Assembly (NCBI GenBank): GCA_019671135.1
Contig: JAHRHY010000004.1
Span: 992,001-1,056,000, forward strand
Length of the DNA stretch: 64,000 bases
DNA from: Linnemannia hyalina
Lineage: Eukaryota; Mortierellomycota; Mortierellomycetes; Mortierellales; Mortierellaceae
Direction: 5' to 3'
Within the stretch, counting starts at the first letter, position 1. Every line of letters starts with the position of its first letter. The position numbers and the translations under genes were made by a program. The notes under the pieces were generated by a model. The model was not told the DNA's origin and did not search any database. It saw nothing but the letters and a program-made list of their open reading frames with translations. Below are positions 10,072 to 22,597 of the stretch, one piece after another.

Positions 10072-12638
10072 ATGTCAAAACTCCTTTCATCCACAACCCC
10101 GTCCTTTGCTCAGGCTTCCTACACTCCTCTCCGGGAAACCAGACACTCAACAGAATCCTTCCCAGGCGAAGAAGATGACGACCTCGACCCAGATTCAAGA
10201 CAACATAGCCGACGCAGTAGTCGATCCATTGTTAATATGACCTCCGCCACCATTGACTCCAACTCCAACAACCACGTTCTCGCCAGTAACTCTGACTCTG
10301 AGAATGAGGACCAGCAGGAGTGCGATCTTCGCAAGGACGGTGCCGTTAACGAGTCAGGCAGCAACTACCCAAATCAACAACAACAGCGACAGGGCTCGGC
10401 AGACAGCAGCAGCACTATTGTGTCGATTGACTCAAACACAGACGACGCATATCCACCCAAGTATACACGCGAGAGCTTTGAGTATTCGGAACCGGGCCAC
10501 GACAGGGAGTTTGGCCAGGGTCTGCCTGTGGAACAAGGAGTTGGAGACGTTGGAGGCCTTCGTGGAGCCATTGAAGGTGACGCAGACAAGGGATTGTGGA
10601 TGCAGGTACGAACGAACGAACGAACAAACGACCCTCCACGGGTGTTGCTTTGCGAACGTTTCTTTTTTGTGTCCAAGACCGTCAGGCATGGGACTTGGAT
10701 TAACCTTTTTTTCGTTTCAACTTTCTTTGCCCTGGGTAATTGCGTTGTCGTTTCGTTGTTGGTACGAATAGGCATTAACAACCTTGGTCATTGCCGTCAG
10801 TGGATTGATCTGTGCGGGCTGGCTTCTGGATGCTGTTCAGGTACGAACAAACTACAACTATTTCGGAAGATGTTCAGTCACAACTGCGCTTTTTTTTGTC
10901 AGTTTTTCGGTATTTTCTGGTACCGGTCGTCCGACCCTTTCTTGTTAGAGTAATTGTTCTCACCATATGACACACGGACTTCATTTCCTCTTCTCCCCCC
11001 GAACGCTCCTCTCTCTCTTTTGTTTCCAACCAACGCACCCCCATGTGATGCCAATTTTGTAGCACTGGCCAGTTTTCCTCGAGATTTCAGAGCTCATCAT
11101 TTTGATACCCATCTTGCTCAACCTCAAAGGAAACCTGGAAATGAACCTTGCCAGTCGCCTCTCCACCGCCGTAAGTTGTTCTTTCACAGCTTTTCTGTAT
11201 ATGACTCATCTCAAATTGAGCCGCTTACTTCAACTTTGTTCCATGGGTTGCTAACTTTTTATTTCAATTGTACATGTTTATAGTGCAATATGGGATTGCT
11301 GGATACGCCCTCATCCAGGAACGCATTTATCAAAGGAAACTTGGCATTGCTGCAGTTGCAGAGTTTGACCGTCGGATCGGTTGCAGGATTGTTTTCTTTT
11401 GTGTTGGGAATGATTGTCCACCCAACGACCAACAATTTGGAGGAGATTGCTCTCATGATCTCGTCCAGCATGCTCTGTGCCTCTGCCAGTAGTTTCGTCC
11501 TCGGAAGCTTCATGTGCGGACTCGTTCTCATCTGTCGCCATTACCGCGTCAACCCTGGTACAAAAAGGAGCTATTCAGTTTACTATAACGGAAGGGACGA
11601 ACATGTCGATGCCAATCGATGCAAGATTTATTGACCTTTCTATGCTTTCATTGTTGATGTCTCAATAGACAATATTGCGGTTCCGTTGGCTTCTTCGTTT
11701 GGAGACTTGGTCACCCTGGTCATTCTGTCTGGAATCGCAGTATTCCTTGGCGATTATGTCCGTACGTGACATGAGTCGTGTCTGCATATTAATGAAGGAT
11801 TCATTCCAATGCATGTAGTAAGGCTCGATTATCTCACTAATTTATTTTGCTCTCACATTTTACCAACCCCATAGAAACGCCATTGTGTATCAGTTTGCTA
11901 TTGATCCTGCTGGCATTGATTCCAGTGTGGCTCTACATTGTTCGCAAGAACAAATATGTCTCAGAGGTGGTCAAGGAAGGATGGGGACCGGTCTTTTCGG
12001 CCATGGTGATTGCGAGTACCGCAGGATTGACGCTGGAGCGATATATCAACCAGTTCCCAGGAATGGCCATGATCTCACCCGTCCTCAACGGACTCACGGG
12101 CAACATAGGATCGATCTATGCCAGTCGTATCAGCACTGCGCTGCATGCCAACATTCAGGAGAATTACCGGTCGACGGAGAAGACACTGTTTTTGGTTCAT
12201 ATCCCGATTGAGGTTTTGTTCTTGGCGGTGATCAGTATTTTGGGATTGGGCGATGTTCAGTGGAGCTTTGGTGTTGTAGCGGGATACACGGCTGTCGCGT
12301 TGGCACTGGTCACTATCTCGTTGGTCCTTGCCAAAAGGATCACCCGGTTGTTCTGGAAGTGGGGCTATGATCCCGATAATTATGCCCTTCCCATCCTGTA
12401 AGTCACCATTTTCAAGTTTTACAAAATGCCTAAGTTCATGGATGTTTGCTTTCTGGAGGTACACTTTTTTTTGATACCTGTTCATAAGTTCCTCGTCACT
12501 CACCTCTCTGCTTTCCCGTCTTTCTTTAATAGGACCTCATTGATTGATGTGCTTGGAACGGCGCTACTTGTTATTGGCTTCTGGGCACTGGGATACGGCA
12601 AAGATGGCGCCACTCCTCCTCCTCCCGACAATGCGTAA
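10072..12638 (+). CDS. SLC41/MgtE-type magnesium transporter
   Basis: Seven exons: 10072-10605, 10772-10840, 11063-11170, 11284-11557, 11669-11761, 11875-12397, 12533-12638 (568 aa). A hydrophilic Ser/Asn/Asp-rich N-terminus of about 180 residues precedes a membrane domain with many hydrophobic segments. Two related repeats carry the SLC41 signatures: [17 protein letters not shown] (about 221-237) and later [20 protein letters not shown]; also [15 protein letters not shown] in the first half. SLC41 proteins move Mg2+ across plasma, mitochondrial or Golgi membranes; the compartment cannot be read from sequence. Introns keep phase and every junction restores the family sequence. It lies 780 nt upstream of, and parallel to, the P2 gene. 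Confidence 0.92.
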
Positions 12639-13417
12639 ACCCCATCCTCGCAGAACTAATTTACTACATAAAACAAAGCACCCTAATTCTTCGTATACAA
12701 AGACGAAATGTCACTTCATCTCAAGCAACGAATGGTTTACTTGTTATCGATTAAAAGGAGCTACCGAGATACTGCCGAAAATCTCATCCTCGCGTAGCAA
12801 ACAAAAGTCTTTGGCGAACCTTGCTGTCAGACAAGATAACCTCTTCAATTGAAAATATGTAGAGAGGGTATAAATTTCGGAGTGCCGTAGAGCTTTGAAC
12901 CGCCTCTTTGAACTGATTGCCCTCACTTCGAGTTAAACTACTTTCATTTCAGAAGGTGTGACATCCATCCATTCGCCAGCGTCATCGAACATCCATCGAT
13001 CGATGCATTTATACATCAGGAACCCATCAGTCGACAAGCGTGTCATCCAAAGATCGCCAGGAATCGGGATATTGCGCTAAAGTTGCGTGGCCGTCTGAAA
13101 CGAATCCGTACGGATGGTGGAAGGAACTAAGTCTCGCCGGCGCATGGAGGGGAGGTGGTGTTGAGAATGGCGTAAGAGGAAATAACAAAAAAGTCCATGA
13201 CGAACCCATCATCACAATCATCACGGAGAGTCGATCGCCCCTTCAACTTGCACCAGCCCCGAGTCCCAACAAAAAAAAAAACGCACCCTACAGGAACCAG
13301 GGTACCTGAACCCCCCACCCACCTACCCACCTCCCCACCTCACACACATATTTCAAGCCTGTCCTTTTCCCTAACCCTTTCTTTTCTCTTTACACTTTTC
13401 AACATCTTCAAGTCACC
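12639..13417. other. Promoter region of the P2 ribosomal protein gene
   Basis: A 779-nt tandem interval. A TATAAAT at 12869-12875 is too far (about 540 nt) from the P2 start to be its obvious core promoter. The last 100 nt before the P2 ATG are C/T-rich, as for other genes here. No coding region is seen. Confidence 0.5.
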
Positions 13418-14079
13418 ATGAAGTACCTCGCTGCCTACCTTTTGCTCACCATCGGTGGTAACGCCGCCCCCTCTGCCAAGGACATCACTGCCCTCCTTGC
13501 CACCGTCGGTATCGAGGCCGAGTCCGAGCGCATCGAGACCTTGATTGCCCAGCTTTCCGGCAAGGATATCAACGAGGTACATACTACTTTTTTTACTGTT
13601 TCCTTTTTGGCAGCAAAGGAAACACTGGACAAAGGACTTCTTCTCTGGATGCATACTAGCAACACTGTCAGGAACAGCAGACATATTGGGCATGGGAACG
13701 GTGATACTGGAACTGGACCCCATGTCCAATAGCTTTCAGTTGAGGAGGACATATTTTTTTTTTTGCACCAGGAAACAAGTTCTTTCATCAATCAACACCT
13801 AGCCTACCACACGAACCACGAAACAACAAGTCAACCAGGAAAAATCAACTCAAACTCAGCAAGACATGACGCTAACCATCTTCCTCTTTTCTATCCTCAT
13901 ATCACCAATAGCTCATTGCTGAGGGTACCTCCAAGCTCGCTTCCGTTCCCTCCGGTGGTGCCGCCGCTGCCGCTGCCCCCGCTGCTGGTGCCGCTGCTAC
14001 CGAGACCAAGGCCGAGGAGAAGAAGGAGGAGGCCAAGGAGGAGTCTGATGACGACATGGGATTCGGTCTCTTCGATTAA
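13418..14079 (+). CDS. RPP2: 60S acidic ribosomal protein P2
   Basis: Two exons: 13418-13576 and 13912-14079 (108 aa), the family's usual length. P2 pairs with P1 and P0 in the large-subunit stalk that recruits translational GTPases. The N-terminal dimerisation domain [15 protein letters not shown]...KDI..LL..VGIE is intact. An Ala-rich hinge and an acidic [11 protein letters not shown] tract lead to the invariant stalk tail [11 protein letters not shown], which also identifies P2 rather than P1 with the MKYLAAYLL start. The single intron is 335 nt, long for this window. The coding exons use C/G-ending codons strongly, as expected for a highly expressed gene. Confidence 0.97.
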
Positions 14080-14403
14080 ACAACAGCTCCACTCGCAACT
14101 CCAACAATTTTCAACAACTCTTGATGAGAAATATCACCACTTTTTTTTGTTTTTGCAAAAGAATAAATCCTGGCGGCTCCTTCAGTCTTGCGTTGTTGGT
14201 TGGGTTTAATCCTTAACCTCCACCTTTCAAATCACTGTTCCATACTTGTTTCCTTTGTCCAGCCATGATAACTGAATGTATTAAGAAAACAGGGAGCCAA
14301 ATCACTGGTCATGATGAAAAAGGCGCGTTGGAATATCTTAAATTTTTATTATTTTTGCTGTTCTTTTAAAAAGTCGTTCAGAAACTTCCCTAAATAAGGC
14401 GCT
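14080..14403. other. Convergent 3' flanks of RPP2 and GMPPA-like genes
   Basis: A 324-nt tail-to-tail interval with an AATAAA 83 nt after the P2 stop and A/T-rich sequence at 14335-14370. No gene is seen. Confidence 0.6.
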
Positions 14404-16356
14404 TTACATAACGATCTCGTTCTCGCAGGAGGACTTGAGGTCCTTGTGGGGCAAGACGATGCAGTTCCGGATGATGGTCTCGTCCTTGACCGAGACCTCC
14501 TTGCCCAAGATGGTGATCGACTGAATCTTGAGGCCAGACTTGGTCACTGCTGTGCTGTTGTGAGCTGCCGAGGGCGTGCCTTCGACACGAGACCAGCATC
14601 CAATCTTGGAGTTCCAGCCAATAATCGCGTGCAGGATACAGGCGTTCTGCTTCACATCCACGTTATCCAACACAATCGAGTCGCGGACACGGGCACCCTT
14701 GCCAATGGACACGTTAGGGCCGATCGAGACATTAGGTCCAAGCTATGATAGACCATGATATTTGTCGAGAAAGGCGTTGTCAGCAAACCACATTCAGGCA
14801 TTCAGGGTACATTCAACAACGGTAAAATAAAAGGCAGGTATGCGTACCTTGGCCTGGGGATCGATCTGGGCGGTGGGATGGATGTAAACAGCGCCAACAA
14901 TCTCGGGTCCTCCAGGAGTGTTCTTGGCGAGCTTCTCAGGGCTGGCCTGCAACAACTGCTCCAAGTACAATCCGTTCACAGGGACAGCAGATCTATGATT
15001 TTTTTCCATTGCCCAAAAGTAACAATTGATATGAGCGCCATGTCTTGCAAACCAAGTCCGCCTTCCAGATGAGTATAGTTTCCAGAGACCAATGCTTACC
15101 CGGCGGTCTTGATCTGTCTCCAGAAATCCTTGGTCTCGTAGACAAAGAGCTTGCGGGACTGAGCCAAAGGACGGAGAAGATCCTGCTCCAAACGCAACTT
15201 GTTGCCATCCTGGAAGACCTCCCTGCCGTAAATATCAGTCTCGACACTAGTAGTACAGGAAAACAACTGCGTCAGTTTCAATGATTCAATTGACCGCTGC
15301 AAGAAAAAAAACAGGGGGGTAGAGGAAGCGTGACGAACAGATAATCTGACAAAAAACAAAATGACGAACAGATCCCATGTTTCTTGGAAGAAAAAAAACT
15401 TACTTTCCCTTCTTGTTCTCGAGGGACTTGCGGATCTCGTCAAAGATGGCACAGTCAAAGAGGTAGACACCGCAAGAGATCAAGTTGGAGATGAAAGTCT
15501 CGGGCTTCTCGACGTAATGAAGAACCTCGTTGGTATCGGGTTTGGCGACGAGGCATCCAAAGTTGTTGGCAGAGTCGCGAGGGACACGGGTTCCAAGGAT
15601 CGTGCACAGTCCACGGTGACCCTCGTGGGCCTTCTTCATTGCGACAAGGGGGAAAGTGCAGGCAACATCGGCGTGGAGGACAAAGACCTGGTCGGGGTTG
15701 CCGCGCAAGATCTCGTCACGGAAGTGGTAAAGTCCTCCTGCTGTGCCGAGGGATTGATATTCGCGGAGGTAGCTAGATAAGTGAAGGGGAAAGAGAGGTG
15801 AGTAATGAAGGTACAAACGAAGCAATTGAACAGTCAAAAAGGTCGCTTTCTCGCTGGTTCGCTCTAGGTCGTGCGAGGGGATGTCCTGGCTGTTGAAAGT
15901 GGTGATAAACACCTACATCGTGTACGTTATATCCGATTGACGATAACAAAAAATGTCCACGCTGTCTTCGGCAGCCAGTGGATGAGTCCACGTTGATGTG
16001 TCGCCAAACTATGTCTTATTTTCCCACCATCGCCCTTTTGCTGATCTGTCCTGAAATGCATCCTCTATGCCCATCCAGCTCCTGGCAAAGAAGAGAAAAA
16101 GGAGGACATACCGGATGTGGAGGTTAGGGTATTCGCGAGCAGCATCCTGGAGGAAAGAGGAGAAGACAGAGTCCTCAAAGAAACCGATGAGGAGAATCTC
16201 CTTGAGGTCCTCGACCTTGGAGAGGGCAGCAATGTGATGGGAGATGATGGGCTTGCCCGCGACGGGGAAGAGGGGCTTGGGTACGTTGAGCGACAAGGGG
16301 CGGAAACGTGTGCCGCGCGAGGGTCCGCCGACGAGGATGATGGCCTTGGGGTTCAT
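14404..16356 (-). CDS. Mannose-1-phosphate guanylyltransferase alpha-type subunit (GMPPA-like)
   Basis: Five exons on the minus strand: 16112-16356, 15404-15772, 15100-15246, 14848-14992, 14404-14742 (414 aa). The family makes GDP-mannose from mannose-1-phosphate and GTP for glycosylation and cell-wall mannan. The N-terminus [19 protein letters not shown] and [18 protein letters not shown] follow the alpha (GMPPA) pattern, GGP.kGTRFRPLS, rather than the catalytic beta/PSA1 pattern GGyGTRLRPLTLS. The nucleotidyltransferase domain contains [22 protein letters not shown] and ISCGVYLFD. The C-terminal left-handed beta helix has hexapeptide-like repeats (GPNVSIG twice, [14 protein letters not shown]). 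In animals the alpha subunit is mainly regulatory, binding GDP-mannose to inhibit the beta subunit; a regulatory role here is inference. Confidence 0.92.
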
Positions 16357-16739
16357 GGTTGTTGTTCGTGTGTTGGTGATTAAAAAATGGGGAAAGGATG
16401 TTTGAAGAAAAAAAGAAAAGTAAAAAACGTTCAGGAGAAAAGGTTGAAGGCCAGTAGTGGTCAGATTGACTACCAGAGCCTAATCAATTATGAGAAAAAG
16501 GCTAATAATAAATTGTGCTCTGCTGCCATCCAAATTGGCCACGACTTGTGAACGTGGACTCGAATAAGCACATCCAGGTGCTCAACCACCGAAGGATGCT
16601 ATCAAACACACCTCCCTTACTGCCATAGCCATGGCTCCATAGGTCTTTTGTTCAGTATTTCCTCATTTTTCTTTTCGTTGTTCGTTTGCGCTGTCCTGTA
16701 TTAATGCAACTGAAGCCATGATACATTTGTTACTTTTGT
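16357..16739. other. Intergenic region between GMPPA-like and NSE2 genes
   Basis: 383 nt between two minus-strand genes. It holds the GMPPA-like promoter, with a G/A-rich (coding-strand C/T-rich) leader at 16384-16440, and the 3' flank of NSE2. No gene is seen. Confidence 0.55.
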
Positions 16740-18059
16740 TCAGTCGACGGTAGCGTACTGCAAAAAGAGGAAAAATAAAGAAAATGTCACTAGTTAGAAC
16801 CAGGGGACGAAGCTAAATCACAAAAGGCAAGCATACGAGTCCTCGTAACAATGAGCGACGTTAACAACGAAAACTCACCTCTTCCTCGGGACGCTGGGAT
16901 ATCTCGTCCTGGATCATGATCTGTCGCGCAACCTTTCTTGCTAACGCCTTGTTGGGCTGCAGATTCTCCAACGCAATAGGACGATTGCATCCTACAATTA
17001 ATACAAGTGCCATACAATGTTGGTCAGTGATCCGGCCAAGTTAGTCAGTCATTCCATTACTTCCTTACTTCCAGAAGAAACAAGGGCGGAAAACATACCA
17101 TGCACGGGACAGACGGAGCGGGGACGGGACCTGATTAAGGCACGAATAGCGGCGCTCGAGAAACTGTGCTTGCACACCGCACTCGTCACAGGATCCTCCA
17201 AGAACTGTGTCGTCAACGGACACTTCAGACTCTGCAGGTTGTTTCCATCTCCCGTCACCATAATCTCCATATCTTCATCATCCTCATCTTCACCTCCGTT
17301 CCCAAAGCCAGATGTAGGAACCGCGCTCGTGTTGTGGTGAACCTCCCAGACCTTGGCCCGGAATTCCTGCAAATCCGGATTCATCCCCACCGTCGCAATC
17401 GCCTCTTGTTTCCGTCGAGCCTGGATATGTTTGATTTCTCCCTGTAGGATATGTGCATACGACTCCTCGAGACTGCTCGCCACCGGTAGGGCTGCTCCTG
17501 CAGCGATAATACTTGTCAACCGCTCCAAAGCCTGCTTCTCGGCCTCCATCTGATGCTGAAACTCCTTAACCGACAACAATGCGTCCTCCATCGTATGAAT
17601 TCTGGGATCAGCACTGAACGCCATCTGGTCAGCATACGCTGCTTGCACAGCCTTGGCTCGGGATGTCGGTGGTCTCTTGGTAGCGCCCGTCGGTTCCTTG
17701 GCTCCTGCAGTCTTGGAGTTTTGACTACCATGAAACTCCTCGTACTCGACCGTTGCCTCGGTGACGTACTGGAGTCCCTTGGCCAGTGAGTCGTTGTGAG
17801 GCGTAAAGGTCGCAATTGCAGGTCTGAGGCTATGTGCCAAAGTCCGAGGAAACTCGAGGGGTTTGGGTTGTGTCTCTGTTGGTAATTGTGAGGAGCTGGC
17901 CTCTGTTTCCGCGGCTATGTCGGCATTGGCATAGTTGATTGTGCTGTTGTTCCTGTTGCTTCTGCTTGAGCCTGCATCTCGGGCCTGTCTGCGAGACGAC
18001 GACAATGAAGCCGCAGCCGATGCTGGCGCCGGTGCTGATGATCCTGAGGCTACGCCCAT
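16740..18059 (-). CDS. SMC5/6 complex SUMO E3 ligase NSE2/MMS21
   Basis: Three exons: 17099-18059, 16879-16991, 16740-16757 (363 aa). The C-terminal SP-RING (zf-Nse) reads SLKCPLTTQFLEDPVTS, then CKHSF and CPVHGCNRPI, giving the family's C-H-C-C zinc ligands; the last Cys pair is split by the intron at 16992-17098. NSE2 binds SMC5 and sumoylates targets in DNA repair and replication. The middle has long charged helices (LLSVKEFQHQMEAEKQALERL) typical of the SMC5-binding region. The first 90 residues are Ser/Ala-rich and probably disordered. The final exon encodes only YATVD. An in-frame ATG at 18185 adds 42 unrelated residues and seems to be leader. SEY1 ends 175 nt upstream on the same strand. 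Confidence 0.88.
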
Positions 18060-18234
18060 GTCTGTGTCAAGTCCGATGGGGAAGTAGAAGTTAAAGATGC
18101 TCTTTGCCCTGAACCAAACAAACTTAAGAGAATGGTGGCAAATTGCGCAAAAGGGGGCGAGTGGCTTTGCCCTGTGTTCTTCCATGTTCAGAATGTATAT
18201 GATTTGTATTTGGATATCTACGGTGTTTGGTTAA

Positions 18235-21200
18235 CTATTGCGACTTCTTGTCCAAAGAGCTCAGCTCAATGTCACCCTCGTCCTTGCTAATGCTCTCATA
18301 CCGGGGAGGATACTGCTGGGGTTGACGCTGGGGTTGTGGCTTCTCGCCCTCACGCTTGTCCATCGTCTCCCTCAGTTTGTCCATAGCCAGCTTATATCCC
18401 TGGTCATACACCTTCCATCCAATCGTCTCGACCAAGCCCAGCATATCGAGATACCACATCGCAACCATAGGAACTCCCACCATCGCCGCCACCATCAAGT
18501 ACAGTGGGTTGGTAATCACTGCCAAGAACTCGTTCCATCCCAAAACAATCAAGGCAACTCCCACCCAGTAAGGCACCTTAGCCTGAGTAGCAACCACCGA
18601 CCGCTTAGCCTCCAAGTAAAATGCATCCGACTCGCGCTTGAACTTGGTTGTGATCTCCTGCTGGCGCGTCTCTGAAAGAACCTTGAGCGACTGGTCGAAA
18701 TCAAAGTCCTCTGTGGGCTCCAACTCAAACTTCTCGCCCTTGGCAGGGTCCAATGTGTTGATTTTGGCGAATAATGGCACCAGCTCAACAGTCTATATGC
18801 AAAGAAATAACCAATAAAACACATGTGAGTTGGTTGTGTACCAATAAGTGGATACATGAAAATGCACATCATGCGCATACAACATCTCAGGTTTGCATAC
18901 CTCATCACGAGCCTTGCGGAAAGGGGTGTCGATATCATCATCAGGCTTCCAAACACGGGGAAGACCATGTTCGTCGTACCGGAACTTCTCCTCAAAGCGG
19001 TTGCGAAGCTTCAACAGCATCATTCCATCGACCGACTCCTCCTGAACCTTCTTGGTCATCAGAACCCAAGCCTGGCGGCGCAAGTTGAGAAGGAGCTCAC
19101 CTTGCTCGTCCTGGTTGAGGTCAAAAGTGCGTGCCTTCTTGTGCAAGAGCTGCTCGCCATCCTCGACCGTCCTCTGGTAGATTGTGATGATACGCCCCCA
19201 CATGCCAGGGCCAGGGTTGTTGAGGGCCAATCCAACAGGCTCATCCAACTCCTTGCGCAAGTGCTTCTCCAAGTTGTTCAGCATCTTGTTGAGCTCCTTC
19301 TCGCGCTGGGCAGTAGCAAACTCCTTCAAACCCTGCTCCAACTGGTAAAGTTCCTCATCGTAGGACCACTCGGTCTCCTCCAGCTTGATAGCCTTGGCGC
19401 CCTGCAAAAAGTAGTCGAGAACCTCCGTCTTGGAGCTGTTCACCACAACGGAAAACTCTGAGCCCTCAGTGCGAAGAGCCTGCTGCAAGTTGGCCGAGAA
19501 CATGTTGACGGCTTTCTTGTGCAAGTTCTTGAGTTGACCCAAGAAGTAGGCCTCGAGCATGCTGTTCGCTTTGGTCAACATATCCGAGCGCTTGCGCTTG
19601 TAAACCTCGGCGTGGTAGCGAGAAGCATCCTTGTCGAATGATTCTATGAAACAAAAACGATGCGTTCGAATGGAAAAGAGTTTTGGGTGTTAATGAGAGC
19701 GCCGGGGGAAAATAGAAATATGGGTCACTCAGCATGAGAGCAGATGAATAAGGTGCCCCAGCTTACTCATAGCAACTCCGCGAATCTCCTGCATCTTGGG
19801 ACCGAGATCCTCCACAATGTTGCCGGACTCAATGGGCTGTCTGAACTCCTTGATCTTATCCTGGAAAATGACAAAGGCTGTGTTGGCGATCTCGTCGCAA
19901 CGGTACTGGGCAAGCAATTCCTGCTGGGTAGGGAGATCCAAGTCCTTGTTGGTCATGATCTTATCCCAAATGCCTCCTGCATAGAAGGGAAGACCGTCAG
20001 CAGGGACGCGCCTGGAGTACTGAGGCTGGAACACATAGTTAGGGTCTGAGGGGTTGGTGAAACTGGAAATAGAGATGGGAAGAGATCATTACAATCACAA
20101 TGTGGTTAGACATTTGCTCAACTGCTTAGATAAAGCATTTTGCATTACTCCTATTCCTCCCTTCTGGCTTGAGTGCATGCATGACTTACCGAAGACGCAA
20201 CTGGTCGACATCGCTCTCGAACTTTTCAGGCTGGAGCAGCTTGTGGGCCAATGTGGTAAACATGAAATCAAAGTAATCTGTGATCTTGCAGTCCTCAAGA
20301 CCCTCGGGCTGTTCCAGATGGGTAAGCAGTTACAAACATAAAAGAGAACAAGTTCAGGGTTAGTCATTGTTCATTGATGTTCATTCCTAAAAACGTTGGA
20401 GATTGTTACCGCACTATACCTTTGAGAGACCGTGCCAGATGCGCTCAAGATCTGCCGTCAGGGTGTTGGCCAAGTTGGCGAGGGGGGTGGCTCCAACATG
20501 ATCACGGATGACAAAGAGCAACAAGGTCTTTTCCTTTCTATAAAGTACAAAAACGAATGAGTTAGTGAACTATGCACTTGTGAAGTTGCCAAGCCAAAGG
20601 TAATAGAAAAAGGAAGGGGAAGGATGAGGGAATGCCGTTGGTGTCTTATTAGTGACAAAACACACCCCATGGACGAGTATCACATGCAAGGGGTGTTGAG
20701 AAGCCCATCATTTTTTTTGTTGGTCCATCCAAAATAATAAAAAGAATTTCCGCGTCTTAAATTGGCCCACGTCGTGTTTTTATACGCTCGGTCGGGTCAC
20801 CCTTTGAACACACACACACACTCTCTCTCTCTCGCTCTCTTGGCTTGTCGCACACATGCTCATTGACAAGTCTGAAGGGCAGACGAACACATGTAAAGTC
20901 GTCCAGTGGTACATGAATAAGAGTAATGTAATCCACACATGCTCACATCAAGGGCTGCACTTACCCACGGTTGCCTCCAAACAGCTGGAGGTTGACCTCA
21001 AAGACAGTCTTGAGAAGACCCATGTTGGCTCCGTTGTACAGACCGACTTGGTGTTCCCACAAATTCACAATCAACACCTCTGAAGTCGCAACCGAGAACA
21101 ACGCACTCTTGCGCTCAAAGTCCTACATATGTGAGTAATCATAACGAATTAGTTTCTTTGCCATATGACGACAATGTACCATTTCAACAAGCAGCACCTG

Positions 21201-22082
21201 AAAATTGAAGCCCATGACACAACTTTTTTTTTTTATCTTCCATTGCCTTGCAGCTTGTCCATACCTGGTCCTCACCACGCTCGCGACCGTCTGTTCCCTC
21301 GACATCCATGATCAAGACTTTCATGTCCTTGCCCTGACTGATCCAGATACCCTTGGTTGTCTGTCTTCTTGCAGACTCGCTCATGACATCGAAGCTGGTA
21401 CCAAACAATCTGTTCAGTAATGTACCTGAAAAATAAGAGAAACAACCATGTGGCACGCAGGCAAATTAGCAATTGTTGCGATATCGTCAGCAAAACCCAT
21501 TTTCTTCTTTGTACACAGCAAAAAAGTAGGCGATCGGACCGAGGGTCCAGGTCCTCGTTGGTTTGGAGTAGTGTAATAAAACAGCAAGGAGTATGAAAAA
21601 AGTGAGCCCCAGAGAACACCGAGAAACAGGGAGAAAGGGACGAGTAGAAAAAAAAAGTGAAAGAAAGAGTAAGGGTCAAAGGAGAAGGAGAGGGAGTGGA
21701 AGAGAGGAAGGAACTTACTTTTGCCGGTACTCTGACTTCCGAAGATGGCAGCGAGGTTGTAGTTGAATCCTGCATCCTTGAGTGTCCACTTCTCGTTGAT
21801 GTAGGTTGACAACACCGGACTAGATTCGTTTCAACAAAAAGAGATGCATGCATGTCAGACGAAAAGGTAGAAAGAAGAAAGAGAGAAAGAACAACCCTCA
21901 CTTGCAAGTCAAAACAAAGATGAGAAGCCGTACCTGAACTTTTGCTCCTCGTCGATGAGATGGAGTCGCGAGAGAACGGTTGGTGTCTGTGTTGGCTTTG
22001 TGGGAGAAGAAGGGGAGTCGATGACCTCAGGCACGACGTGGTCGTTGACTAGAAGGTTGTCGACATCAGGCACGATGTCCAT
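18235..22082 (-). CDS. SEY1: SEY1/RHD3 (atlastin-type) ER membrane-fusion GTPase
   Basis: Nine exons: 21934-22082, 21719-21819, 21265-21425, 20965-21122, 20420-20537, 20190-20308, 19767-20062, 18901-19643, 18235-18792 (800 aa, normal length). SEY1 drives homotypic fusion of ER tubules. GTPase motifs: P-loop GSQSTGKST (about 77-85) reconstructed across a split codon, G3 DVEGTDG (124-130), and G4 RD in VIRDHVG (201-202). A long helical middle domain follows. Two adjacent hydrophobic segments near 688-730 form the membrane hairpin, then a cytosolic tail with a Q/P-rich stretch. Every junction keeps phase and restores conserved sequence. The start [11 protein letters not shown] lies just after a coding-strand pyrimidine-rich leader. 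Confidence 0.96.
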
Positions 22083-22597
22083 GATGAGAGTAGCAATATG
22101 TGATGAAAGAAGGAAGAAGGTCTAGATAGGGGGTATGAAGTGAGAATAAGAAAAAGAAAAAAAGGAAAAATGATGAAGGGATGGTGTGATGAAGGAAGAG
22201 AAGAGAAGAAGGATGAAGAAAGAAAGTGAAGCAAGGCAGGGTTAAAGCAGAGGACAGGTGCAGGCGTCTTCTTCCCGTTCCCTGTCCTATGGCCCCAACC
22301 CAAAGGTGCGAATGTGTATTTCCCAGCCAACACAGGCACACCCTTCCTTCCCCGTCGGACTGTTTCGTGGCGTCGACGGTGATTCGCTCTCATATACACA
22401 TTTGGACCACTCCCCGTTGCTCATTCACGCTTGCACTCCAAAGAAACAATAGTTGCAGCCTAGATACTCGGCTCGACTCCACCCTGCACAGTCAAGCCGA
22501 GTACCTCTTTTTTATTTTATTTCCATCTTCATCCTTCGCGATAGAGAACAGTCTCCCATCCCAACATCATCCATCAAAGGTCTATGTTTCTCGTTGG

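Noticed and set aside
18060..18185. Upstream in-frame ATG extending NSE2 by 42 residues
   Set aside because: The extra residues are unlike SMC5-binding NSE2 N-termini and the sequence resembles leader; the ATG at 18059 was preferred, though this is not certain.
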